64,000 nt of DNA. Source: Glaciecola sp964446865. GTDB taxonomy: Bacteria > Pseudomonadota > Gammaproteobacteria > Enterobacterales > Alteromonadaceae. The notes beneath the pieces are model-generated. The model was not told the origin of the DNA and searched no databases. It worked only from the letters and a program-made list of their open reading frames with translations. Below, piece after piece: positions 9,616 to 17,757 of this stretch. The DNA lies in NCBI GenBank assembly GCA_964446865.1, contig CAYURD010000001.1, forward strand, positions 124,001-188,000, given 5' to 3'. Within the stretch, counting starts at the first letter, position 1, and each line of letters opens with the position of its first letter. Made by a program: the position numbers and the translations under genes.

Positions 9616-10266
9616 TTAACTCACTGATTCGGGCGGCTCTAGTTGTAACTCAGACGCTATTAGTACCGCTTGAGTGCGATTATTAATACCAAGCTTTCTA
9701 AAAATCGCCGTAACGTGCGCTTTGACCGTGGCTTCCGCAATGTCTAAGTTGTAACCAATTTGTTTGTTCAACAAGCCATCGCGCATGTAGCACAAGACTT
9801 TATATTGTGAAGGCGTTAAGCTAGCGACGTTTTCAGCCAGCTTGCTAAAGTTTTCGTCCACATCTTGAATTTTGACACGCACAGACTCTGGTAGCCAAAC
9901 GTCACCATCTAACATCGCATTTAGTGCTTCACCAATTTGACTAGCGCTGGCAGTTTTAGGGATAAAACCCATCGCACCTAAACCGACAATTTTAGAAATT
10001 AGACTCGCATCTTCTGTACCTGATATAACCGCTATTGGTAAATCGGGATATAGTTTTTGAATATGTAAAAAGCCAAATAAATCACTGCTACCCGGCATAT
10101 GTAGATCGAGCATTAACAAATCTATCTCTGTTTCATCAATAGCTTTGACAGTGCTATTAAGATCGCCTGTTTCGATAATATCTAGTTCGTTTGCTGATAA
10201 TTTAAGTGCGCCTTTTAATGCGTCGCGATAAAGAGGATGATCGTCGGCAATGAGGAGAGTGATCAT
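9616..10266 (-). CDS. crbR: CrbR-like LuxR/NarL-family response regulator
   Basis: A 216-residue regulator with a receiver domain (acidic pair DD at 8-9, phospho-Asp 54 in LMLDLHMPG, Lys in IPKTAS near 104) and a LuxR-type helix-turn-helix (about 148-205, SLTPSQYKVLCYMRDGLLNKQ). The ATG has AAGGA upstream. In the CrbS/CrbR system this protein activates acs. Here it lies convergent with crbS and directly downstream of acs, which supports that partnership. A terminator separates it from acs, so it has its own promoter in 10267-10361, where a TTGTTAACAA palindrome (10330-10339) is the only obvious dyad. Confidence 0.88.
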   Translation of the reverse strand: MITLLIADDHPLYRDALKGALKLSANELDIIETGDLNSTVKAIDETEIDLLMLDLHMPGSSDLFGFLHIQKLYPDLPIAVISGTEDASLISKIVGLGAMGFIPKTASASQIGEALNAMLDGDVWLPESVRVKIQDVDENFSKLAENVASLTPSQYKVLCYMRDGLLNKQIGYNLDIAEATVKAHVTAIFRKLGINNRTQAVLIASELQLEPPESVS

Positions 10267-10361
10267 AAAGCTTCCTTTTTTTATTTTTTCTTGTATGTGT
10301 ATTGTTTTTTCGCATTCCAGTTTATCAACTTGTTAACAAAGTACAACAATTCCATTAACAA

Positions 10362-10387
10362 AAAGGCAAACCTTGTGGTTTGCCTTT
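10362..10387 (-). terminator. Rho-independent terminator of acs
   Basis: An 11-bp stem AAAGGCAAACC / GGTTTGCCTTT with a 4-nt loop and a T-rich tail (TTTTTG) on the minus strand, 35 bp past the acs stop. It isolates acs from the downstream crbR. Confidence 0.85.
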
Positions 10388-10421
10388 GTCGATAATACTA
10401 TACTCTATATTGACCTTTAAC

Positions 10422-12365
10422 TTATCTGTTAAGGCGATCGTCAATTAACGAATCAACCACTGTAGGGTCAGCTAGAGTAGAAGTATCGCCAAGCTGTTCA
10501 TACTCATTGGCCGCAATTTTACGCAGTATACGGCGCATAATTTTACCTGAGCGGGTTTTCGGTAAACCGCTTGTCCATTGAATTAAATCAGGCGTCGCAA
10601 TAGGACTCAGTTCTTTACGTACCCACTTTTTAACTTCAGCAGTGAGCTCTTCACCAATTTCAATACCTTCATTTGGCGTCACATAAACATAAATGCCTTG
10701 GCCTTTAATGTCATGCGGGAAACCAACGACTGCAGCTTCAGCAATATCTTTGTGTGCCACTAATGCACTTTCTATTTCTGCTGTACCCAGTCTATGACCC
10801 GACACATTTAACACATCATCGACTCTACCAGTTATCCAGTAATAACCGTCTTCGTCTCGGCGTGCACCATCACCCGTAAAGTAAACATTTGGATAAGCGC
10901 TAAAATACGTCTCAATAAAACGTTTATGGTCGCCATAAACCGTTCTGGCCTGACTTGGCCATGAGTCTTTAATCACTAAATTACCTTCAGCCGCCCCTTG
11001 CAGATCATTACCATCAGCATCGAACAACGCTGGCTGCACACCAAACATAGGACGCGTTGCTGAACCAGGTTTCAGTGAAGTTGCAGCAGGAAGCGGCGCT
11101 ATCATCATGCCGCCCGTCTCAGTTTGCCACCACGAATCGATAATTGGGCAACGCTCTTGACCAATCACTTTATGGTACCATTCCCATGCTTCAGGGTTAA
11201 TTGGTTCACCGACCGAGCCTAACACGCGTAGTGACGATAAATCACACCCTTCTACAGGTTTAGTGCCGTGTGCCATTAGTGCGCGGATAGCGGTTGGCGC
11301 TGTATACAAACTATTCACTTTATATTTTTCAACAATTTGTGCAATGCGACGAACATCTGGATAGGTCGGTACGCCTTCAAAGAAAACTTGACTAACGCCA
11401 TTCGCTAGTGGGCCGTAGGTCATATAACTGTGACCGGTAATCCAGCCAACATCAGCAGTACACCAATAAATATCCTCAGGCTTATAATCAAACGCATAGC
11501 GGAACGTTAAGGAAGTATAAAGTAAGTAACCTCCTGTAGTATGAACAACCCCTTTAGGCTGACCAGTTGACCCTGATGTATACAAAATAAAGAGAGGATC
11601 TTCGGCATTCATCACTTCAGGTTCGCACTGCGCGCTGCAATCTTCAACTAGCTCATGCCACCATACGTCAACACTATCATTAAAGGCGACATCGCCACCG
11701 GTTAATTTATGCGTTAGTACTGCGGTGATTGAAGGACAGGCGCCATTAGCAATGGCTTCATCAACATTTGCTTTTAACGGCACGCTTCTGCCTGCACGTC
11801 GACCTTCGTCTGCGGTAATCACTACTTTTGCATCACTGTTGTTAATACGATCAGCAATGGCGTTGGGGGAAAAACCACCAAAAATAACAGAATGAACCGC
11901 ACCAATACGAGCACATGCAAGCATGGCGTATGCTGCATGAGGTGTCATTGGCATATAAATAGCGACGCAATCACCTTTTTTAACGCCAAGTTTTTTCAAG
12001 CCATTGGCTAACTTACATACTTCGTAGTGAAGCTTTTGATAGGTGACTTTTTCGTCATTTTCAGGAGAATCGCCTTCCCAATAAATCGCGACTTTTTTTG
12101 CATTATCTTTTAAATGCCTGTCAATACAATTATAACTCGCATTAAGCTGGCCATCTTCAAACCATTTGATATCGCATTTTTCTGGAGAGAAGTCAGTATT
12201 TTTGATAATAGTCGGCGTTTTAAACCAATCCAATTCTTCAATTTGAGATGCCCAAAATGCGTCTGGATCTTCCACTGATGCTTCATACATGTCTAAGTAA
12301 TCTGCATCACTAAAATGAGTGCCCGTCGTTAGCGCAGTTGGCACTGGATATAATTTGGTGCTCAT
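10422..12365 (-). CDS. acs: Acetyl-CoA synthetase
   Basis: A 647-residue AMP-forming acetate-CoA ligase, the usual length. It shows the ATP-binding loop LYTSGSTGQPKG (about 265), the YWCTADVGWITGHSYMTYGPL core, the DSWWQTETGG motif, and the C-terminal PKTRSGKIMRRILRK motif whose Lys (about 608) is the catalytic residue that Pat-type acetyltransferases acetylate in this family. It converts acetate, ATP and CoA to acetyl-CoA in the cytoplasm for growth on low acetate. The ATG has GGAG upstream. It is monocistronic, with a terminator behind it and a dyad operator candidate about 90 nt in front. Confidence 0.98.
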   Translation of the reverse strand: MSTKLYPVPTALTTGTHFSDADYLDMYEASVEDPDAFWASQIEELDWFKTPTIIKNTDFSPEKCDIKWFEDGQLNASYNCIDRHLKDNAKKVAIYWEGDSPENDEKVTYQKLHYEVCKLANGLKKLGVKKGDCVAIYMPMTPHAAYAMLACARIGAVHSVIFGGFSPNAIADRINNSDAKVVITADEGRRAGRSVPLKANVDEAIANGACPSITAVLTHKLTGGDVAFNDSVDVWWHELVEDCSAQCEPEVMNAEDPLFILYTSGSTGQPKGVVHTTGGYLLYTSLTFRYAFDYKPEDIYWCTADVGWITGHSYMTYGPLANGVSQVFFEGVPTYPDVRRIAQIVEKYKVNSLYTAPTAIRALMAHGTKPVEGCDLSSLRVLGSVGEPINPEAWEWYHKVIGQERCPIIDSWWQTETGGMMIAPLPAATSLKPGSATRPMFGVQPALFDADGNDLQGAAEGNLVIKDSWPSQARTVYGDHKRFIETYFSAYPNVYFTGDGARRDEDGYYWITGRVDDVLNVSGHRLGTAEIESALVAHKDIAEAAVVGFPHDIKGQGIYVYVTPNEGIEIGEELTAEVKKWVRKELSPIATPDLIQWTSGLPKTRSGKIMRRILRKIAANEYEQLGDTSTLADPTVVDSLIDDRLNR

Positions 12366-12405
12366 TGTTCTGTCTCCGTAACAAATTTGTTAATTAATCG
12401 TTGTT

Positions 12406-12477
12406 TTTACTATGCCTTTACTATGCTTTAACAATAGACCTATATAAATAAACAAAAATGCTACTTTGGTAGCATTT
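12406..12477. promoter_or_regulatory. acs upstream control region: dyad plus 11-bp direct repeats
   Basis: A perfect inverted repeat AAATGCTAC-N4-GTAGCATTT lies at 12456-12477, about 90 nt before the acs start. Its left arm and spacer match the 6054-6069 motif upstream of crbS. Closer to acs, TTTACTATGC is repeated at 12406-12415 and 12417-12426 with an 11-bp period. Together they look like activator sites on one face of the helix. CrbR is the expected activator by analogy with Vibrio. Which sequence it binds is inference. Confidence 0.45.
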
Positions 12478-12540
12478 GGGGTAATCTACTGATATTCATC
12501 AAATTTAAAAGATAAAAATGCGACCAAAAAAATAAAAAAG

Positions 12541-12762
12541 GCCTCAAAGATAACATGGTTTATAAGACCAAATGCTTATTTAAATTTAACATTGTGTAGG
12601 TAAAACTTAACATATCAACGAGGAAGTGTATCTGAAAGTAATCGATTTGCAGTCACTAAATTTAGCTCTCAATTTCCTCTTTTGATGCTTAGCAATAAAT
12701 ATTATTACCAAACATACCTCTCTTATTTGGACTTTTGCCGCTCATATTGAGCGGCTTTTTTA
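12541..12762 (+). ncRNA. Candidate small RNA opposite to flanking genes
   Basis: The 394-bp gap between acs and the Na/Pi cotransporter (12366-12759) encodes no convincing protein. Both flanking genes are on the minus strand, yet a strong terminator reads on the plus strand at 12737-12762: stem GCCGCTCA / TGAGCGGC, 3-nt loop, then TTTTTT. Minus-strand reading lacks a T-run. A plus-strand transcript must therefore end here. Possible promoter elements are TTAACA and TAACAT around 12589-12616, with 16 bp between. The body contains complementary GAGGAA and TTCCTC segments. The 5' end is a guess. Confidence 0.3.
12737..12762 (+). terminator. Plus-strand Rho-independent terminator without an upstream gene
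   Basis: An 8-bp GC-rich stem (12737-12744 with 12748-12755) and six T residues directly after it. The T-run overlaps the stop codon of the minus-strand Na/Pi cotransporter gene. On the minus strand the stem is followed by AAAAGTCC, so it would be a poor terminator for that gene. Confidence 0.65.
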
Positions 12763-13935
12763 TGTAAATAAGAAAATAGCAATTAAAGGCACAAAAAAGA
12801 AAACACCCGAGATGTAAGCGATACCGTATGACTTCTGCTCGGCAACTTTTAATGATAATTGGTATGAAAGTGCAGGCGGCCATTCTCGCCAAAAAGCTAA
12901 ACCGTAAATAAACAACACTGCTAGCACGTTATACGTTAAGTGAACAAAAGCAATCTGCAGGGCTAAAGCCGCATTTTCTCCGGTGATTGACAAGGCCGCA
13001 ATTACGGCGGTAATACACGTGCCTATGTTAGCGCCTAAGGTAAAGGGGTATATAGCTCGTGCTGTGACGATGCCATTTCCGACCAGCGGTACCATAAGTG
13101 ATGTTGTGGTTGAACTTGACTGCACAAGCACTGTGACTATCGTGCCAGATGTGATCCCGCTTATTGCCCCGCGTCCAAGGCTATTTTGTAAAACCGCTTT
13201 AGCACGCCCTACCATTAAAGATTTCATGATTTTACCCATATACATAATAGATAAAATAATAAGGACTAAACCAATAATAATTCTCGCGCTACCATCCCAA
13301 ATCGCTGAGAATTGACTTGTAAATACTATCACCGTATCGATTAAGGGGCCGGTTACGGCTTTAATAGGATTAAATCCGCCAATGTCTGAACCTGCTCCAA
13401 AACTAAACAATGACACAAGCATCGCGCTAATATGTTCGAGCATGCCAAACATTATTTCTAACGGTAAAAAAATAAGCACCGCAAAGATATTAAAAAAATC
13501 ATGAATGGTGGCGGCATTAAACGCGCGTTGAAATTCTTGCTTGTTTGTTATGTGACCTAAACTAACGATAGTATTAGTAATACTTGTACCAATGTTCGCC
13601 CCCATCATCATTGGCACAGCAATAGTAATGGGCAAACCGCCCGCGACCATCGCCACAATAATAGAAGATACCGTGCTCGACGATTGAATAAGTGCCGTGC
13701 AAACCATGCCAATAATCAATCCCATTATTGGGTTGGAAGCAAAATCAAATAGGGCCTGTGCATGCTCTTGCGTTGCCGTTCTAAAACCACCGCCAATAAG
13801 CCCGACCGCCGTCAGCATAGTAAACACAAGCGCAGTTAAGCATAACCACCTGAACCATTTTGGCCAGCTGTTTAAGCGACTCAAGACCTCGTCAGACATA
13901 CTTTGTGCTGATGAATTTTCTGTCGGCAACGACAT
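12760..13935 (-). CDS. nptA: Na+/phosphate cotransporter family protein
   Basis: A 391-residue inner-membrane protein with the two inverted repeats of the Na/Pi-cotransporter (SLC34/PF02690) family. Each repeat carries a QSSST motif (ALIQSSSTVSS near 84 and VLVQSSSTTTS near 273) and a GANIGT motif (near 112 and 303). It should bring phosphate in with sodium. Length agrees with the bacterial NptA type without a PhoU tail. The ATG has GGAAAG upstream. No Pho box was seen before it, so phosphate control is not evident. The symbol follows the Vibrio NptA resemblance. Confidence 0.88.
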   Translation of the reverse strand: MSLPTENSSAQSMSDEVLSRLNSWPKWFRWLCLTALVFTMLTAVGLIGGGFRTATQEHAQALFDFASNPIMGLIIGMVCTALIQSSSTVSSIIVAMVAGGLPITIAVPMMMGANIGTSITNTIVSLGHITNKQEFQRAFNAATIHDFFNIFAVLIFLPLEIMFGMLEHISAMLVSLFSFGAGSDIGGFNPIKAVTGPLIDTVIVFTSQFSAIWDGSARIIIGLVLIILSIMYMGKIMKSLMVGRAKAVLQNSLGRGAISGITSGTIVTVLVQSSSTTTSLMVPLVGNGIVTARAIYPFTLGANIGTCITAVIAALSITGENAALALQIAFVHLTYNVLAVLFIYGLAFWREWPPALSYQLSLKVAEQKSYGIAYISGVFFFVPLIAIFLFT

Positions 13936-13966
13936 CTATCTTTCCTTAAATTCTACTTTTTACTCA

Positions 13967-15019
13967 TTAAAACGGCATCGGATACTGTTTCAACACTGTT
14001 TCTACTTGTTTAAGACACGCCGGTGATAATTCGATATCAAATGCGTCTATATTTTCTGTTAATTGCGATAGCGTGGTTGCGCCAATAATGGTTGAACATA
14101 CGCCATCAATCTGCTTACACCACGCAATAGACAACTGACTCGGTGTCATATCAAATTGTTTTGCGATATCACAATAAGCTTGGGTCGCTTGTTGACTGAT
14201 ATCGTTATCTCTAAAGAGGCCATTTCGTTGCACTAATGTCCAACGGCTCCCTTCAGGTCTATTACCATTTAAATATTTACCGGACAACATACCGCCAGCC
14301 AAAGGAGACCAAGGCAAGTAGGCAACATTTTCCATCACGCAGCTTTCGATTAAAAACGGCCAGTCTTTGGTGTGTAATAAATTAAATTCATTTTGGATAG
14401 ATACTGGTTTAGGAATATTAAGCTCGTGACACAGACTAATAAAGGTATGAATACCCCACGGCGTATCGTCAGATAAGGCCCAATGCCTAATTTTACCCTG
14501 CTTAATTGCTTTATCGAGACCAAGCAAAATATCGCGCATGCGATCTTTTTCTGCATTTGCGTCAAGGCGTGTGGGTTTTGTATGATTTGGCCAATGTTTA
14601 CCAAAGTGTGGAGAAATACGATTTGGCCAATGTAATTGATAAACATCTATATAATCACTTTTGAGACGTTCGAGTGAACCTTCAACGGCACTGGCAATAG
14701 TTGAGGAGCTAATTAAACTGCCGTTTCGGATATATTTAAAACCCGGACCGGTCATTTTTGTTGCAATTACGAGTTGTTTTCGCTGCTCTGGATGACGATG
14801 CAACCAGTCGCCGATTATTCTCTCAGTATCGCCCTGAGTTTCACCATTTGGCGGAATGGGATACATTTCGGCAGTATCGATAAAATTAACACCACGATTG
14901 ATTGCATACTCAATTTGTTCATCAGCATCGGCTTGGGTATTTTGAATACCCCAAGTCATGCTTCCTAAGCATGCCCTAGAGACCTTTAGTTCGCTGCTTC
15001 CTAAACGTGAATATTGCAT
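13967..15019 (-). CDS. tas: Aldo/keto reductase, Tas type
   Basis: Start chosen at 15019 (MQYSRLG), six nt after TAGG; another in-frame ATG six bases earlier sits directly on that ribosome site. The 350-residue NADPH-dependent oxidoreductase shows Asp-Thr-Ala-Glu-Met-Tyr (catalytic Asp/Tyr, about 50-55), Lys in IATKMTGPG (about 88), His in YQLHWPNR (about 130), and the C-terminal cofactor loop with IIGATTLSQLTEN. The GETQGDTERIIGDWL stretch is close to E. coli Tas. The substrate is unknown. A perfect 22-bp dyad lies 38-59 nt upstream of the start. Confidence 0.9.
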   Translation of the reverse strand: MQYSRLGSSELKVSRACLGSMTWGIQNTQADADEQIEYAINRGVNFIDTAEMYPIPPNGETQGDTERIIGDWLHRHPEQRKQLVIATKMTGPGFKYIRNGSLISSSTIASAVEGSLERLKSDYIDVYQLHWPNRISPHFGKHWPNHTKPTRLDANAEKDRMRDILLGLDKAIKQGKIRHWALSDDTPWGIHTFISLCHELNIPKPVSIQNEFNLLHTKDWPFLIESCVMENVAYLPWSPLAGGMLSGKYLNGNRPEGSRWTLVQRNGLFRDNDISQQATQAYCDIAKQFDMTPSQLSIAWCKQIDGVCSTIIGATTLSQLTENIDAFDIELSPACLKQVETVLKQYPMPF

Positions 15020-15056
15020 TGTCATCCTACATAATCTCTTATCAAAACGAGTTAAA

Positions 15057-15078
15057 CGCTTATATACGAATATAAGCG
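15057..15078. promoter_or_regulatory. Perfect inverted repeat before the aldo/keto reductase gene
   Basis: CGCTTATAT-N4-ATATAAGCG, 9-bp arms with a 4-bp spacer. There is no T-run on either strand, so a terminator is unlikely. The position between the HDOD gene and the reductase start fits an operator for the reductase promoter. The binding protein is unknown. Confidence 0.5.
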
Positions 15079-15129
15079 ATTAATAGGCTAAAATTTTAGT
15101 ATATAAAGATGACAAGTTGATGACTACGA

Positions 15130-16296
15130 TCACTGTAGTTTTTCGTTTGTGACCTGCAGAGTATGTTGCAGTTTTGATTTGATTGCTGGGTTTTTAAAAG
15201 TAGACGATAACTTATCAAGGTTTGCGCGCATTAGTTGCTGCTCGGTATAATAGAAATCAATTTTTCCAGTATCTTGGAATGAAAAGCTATCCGCTTTTAA
15301 GATATCGGTTTGACCTTCATAGATAATGATTTCAGCTAAGCGTTTACAGCAATAGCAAATAAGTGTTTCTTGTATGTCTATTTCACTTAACTCTGCATCA
15401 AATAGTTGGTCTGTAAAAGGCAAAAGCCCATGTTCAATTGCGTTGGAAATAGAACTAGGTAGATTCCATTTACCCGCGAGTATCTTGCCGACTATGGCAG
15501 GGTTTGCTTGGGTTGTTTTTTGTATTTCATCAAGCCTATGCAGTAAATCTTTATTCTGCTTATATAATGCTGCCGTTTTTGGATGGGTAAATAGAATTGA
15601 AATATCGCCCAAATAGCTTAATTGACAGCGCGTAGACAACTCAGCAGCATTTTCTAACTGTAGCTCTTTGGCCAAAATGAGCACCATATCACTCGCTAAA
15701 AAGCTAGCCGCCCAAATTTTTTGGTAAATCGCTTGTTGTTGCTTACTACTAAAAGTAACACTTTTTTGTAAAGCAAAGTGCGTCGCAATATTTTTAACCT
15801 GCACAATACCTAAGTAAGTAATTGCATGATTGACCGTTGTAATAGGCTGGCTTAATCCAAATAAAGGGGAATTAGCAACGTTGATTATTTTTGCGACCAG
15901 CTCAGGATCGGTTCTCACTAAATCGTACAACGCTTTTGAGTCAGTGATGTTACCCACTAAAGAGCCTAACAGTGGGTGTGGTTTACGGATATTTTGTATC
16001 TCGCTTTCAATTTCAGTGCGTTGCCCGTCTGTTATGTTACGAATAAGCACAAACTCAAAGAGCTCTTTTCTGACTTCTACATCTTCGTGTTCAATAAGCT
16101 TATTTTCATGGGAGTGAGCACTAAGAATATCGGGAAGTTCATCGCTTTTATGGTCTTCTACCGCACGCATTTGTCGACGTTTAATCATCGTGTTTGGCGA
16201 AGAAGTCGACGACGATGTACTGCCAGCTTTCAACCAGTACACAACAAAAATCAACACGATAATGCTGACCACTAAAATTATGATATTAGAAGACAC
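15130..16296 (-). CDS. Membrane-anchored HDOD domain protein
   Basis: A 388-residue protein with one N-terminal membrane helix (about 4-22), a charged linker and an HDOD domain (about 105-320: HPLLGSLVGNITDSKALYDLVRTDPELVAKIINVANSP is a typical opening, quoted here only to its first part for recognition as PLLGSL and IINVANSPLFG). HDOD proteins act in signalling without known catalysis, often with cyclic-di-GMP proteins. The start is GTG with AAGGAAG 8 nt upstream. It follows the degenerate GGDEF gene by 26 bp on the same strand, so they are probably co-transcribed. Confidence 0.85.
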   Translation of the reverse strand: MSSNIIILVVSIIVLIFVVYWLKAGSTSSSTSSPNTMIKRRQMRAVEDHKSDELPDILSAHSHENKLIEHEDVEVRKELFEFVLIRNITDGQRTEIESEIQNIRKPHPLLGSLVGNITDSKALYDLVRTDPELVAKIINVANSPLFGLSQPITTVNHAITYLGIVQVKNIATHFALQKSVTFSSKQQQAIYQKIWAASFLASDMVLILAKELQLENAAELSTRCQLSYLGDISILFTHPKTAALYKQNKDLLHRLDEIQKTTQANPAIVGKILAGKWNLPSSISNAIEHGLLPFTDQLFDAELSEIDIQETLICYCCKRLAEIIIYEGQTDILKADSFSFQDTGKIDFYYTEQQLMRANLDKLSSTFKNPAIKSKLQHTLQVTNEKLQ

Positions 16297-16322
16297 TTAA
16301 TTTACTTCCTTCATAAAAATGT

Positions 16323-17516
16323 TCATGCCTTATTGACCCGATTGCTTATATCCAACACATCAGATTCGATTTCTATGATTTCGATGTCGTTGCCGCCTTT
16401 GTGTTCAATTTTTCTGGCTGCATCAAGCGTCATATCAACGAGTGATTTGGTGTCAATAGGATGTTGATGACTAAATTCTGAAATCGCCATGCTTAATGTA
16501 ATGTGCCCGTACCTTTTTGCGGCAGGTGATTCGTTCGGAATTTTTGCCTCTGCAAATTTTTTGCTTATCTTTTTACTAAATTGCATCGCCTGCTCTTTGC
16601 CAATATTGGGCAAAACAAGGCCAAAGGTCGAATCATCATACAAAGACACTGTTTCGCCACCGCGATGAACAAGTGTTTGCAACAAGCCTGCTATTCTGCG
16701 AGTGCACTTTATAGTCTGCTCTTGCGTGTAATGGGTTTTGTAGTCATCAAATGCGTCCACTTTTACCATTATGAGTATCAGATTATTGCCCGCACGCTTT
16801 GCGCGATGGACTTCTGCACCAAGCACGTAATCAAAGAAGTTTCGATTATAAATGCCTATAGACCTGTCTTTAATAATCAAGTCTTGATAAGAAATGAGCT
16901 TGTTCTTTTGATCGCTAAGCAATTGTGCGTCGGCAAATTTTTGCGCGAATAATTGGCTAAGCGTATTGTGTTGGGAAATTATTGACACTGACAATATGCC
17001 AAGATATGCAAGAATAATTGCTGACATCACAAACGCTTGAACTTGCATCGTCGCTATAAATGCGAATGCTGTACCCAGCAACAGCGGTATATTAAATGCT
17101 AGTGCCGTTTTAAATGAACTACCAGTACCAATACTCAAACAAGCACTCAACGCAATCATACATGCTAAAACAAGGCTCGTGTTTTGTACCTCGCCGAGCA
17201 CGATGACAGAAACAAAGGCCGCCCCGTAGGTAATGCCTAATAATAAGGATACAATTATATGAAAATTTGCAAGGCTACTAATATCTGCATCCTCTGAAAG
17301 CTTGCGCTTGAGCAGAATAAAACCTAGTGCTCTGGCACCCGTAAAGGCAACCACCACAATTAACCACTGGTACATGAGTTGAGCATCAAACACACCCCAA
17401 AAGGCCCACGCCAAGGCCGCCGCCACAAAAGGATTGGCTAGCGACACCAATAGAGTCTGCGCATATAAATGTTGAATCAATTGGCTATGGGTGAACTTGT
17501 CTTGCTTACTAATCAT
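16323..17516 (-). CDS. Membrane protein with degenerate GGDEF domain
   Basis: A 397-residue protein with about six hydrophobic helices (1-195) and a C-terminal GGDEF-like domain (about 215-385). The fold is recognisable from IGIYNRNFFDYVL and from the C-terminal Asp-Ala-Ala-Arg-Lys helix. Where active diguanylate cyclases have GG(D/E)EF, this protein reads Asp-Asp-Ser-Thr-Phe (SLYDDSTFGLVLP, about 303). The metal/substrate residues Gly-Gly and Glu are gone, so cyclase activity is not expected. It may be a nucleotide sensor or a partner of the HDOD protein encoded just downstream. The ATG is preceded by a modest GGAA. Confidence 0.85.
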   Translation of the reverse strand: MISKQDKFTHSQLIQHLYAQTLLVSLANPFVAAALAWAFWGVFDAQLMYQWLIVVVAFTGARALGFILLKRKLSEDADISSLANFHIIVSLLLGITYGAAFVSVIVLGEVQNTSLVLACMIALSACLSIGTGSSFKTALAFNIPLLLGTAFAFIATMQVQAFVMSAIILAYLGILSVSIISQHNTLSQLFAQKFADAQLLSDQKNKLISYQDLIIKDRSIGIYNRNFFDYVLGAEVHRAKRAGNNLILIMVKVDAFDDYKTHYTQEQTIKCTRRIAGLLQTLVHRGGETVSLYDDSTFGLVLPNIGKEQAMQFSKKISKKFAEAKIPNESPAAKRYGHITLSMAISEFSHQHPIDTKSLVDMTLDAARKIEHKGGNDIEIIEIESDVLDISNRVNKA

Positions 17517-17757
17517 TTATATTCCAGCTGCTTCGTGCAATTAATCTGCCTAGTGGTCAATTCGATGTCCTAAAGGTGCGGATATGTCATCCGTATTATT
17601 GAGAGAATGAGCACTCACAGCGTTAGTTTTTCGCGTAAAGGGCTCAAAGTCACTATTCGGTTAGCGGCAAAACGCAATAAAAGTTAAGTGTTAAACATAA
17701 ATTTTCAAAAATCACCATAACACACTAAAGTTACCGCTCAACTTGAACGATAATACT

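Noticed and set aside
12689..12892. Minus-strand open frame of 67 codons near the Na/Pi gene
   Set aside because: It overlaps the end of the cotransporter gene in another frame and has no ribosome site or recognisable protein.
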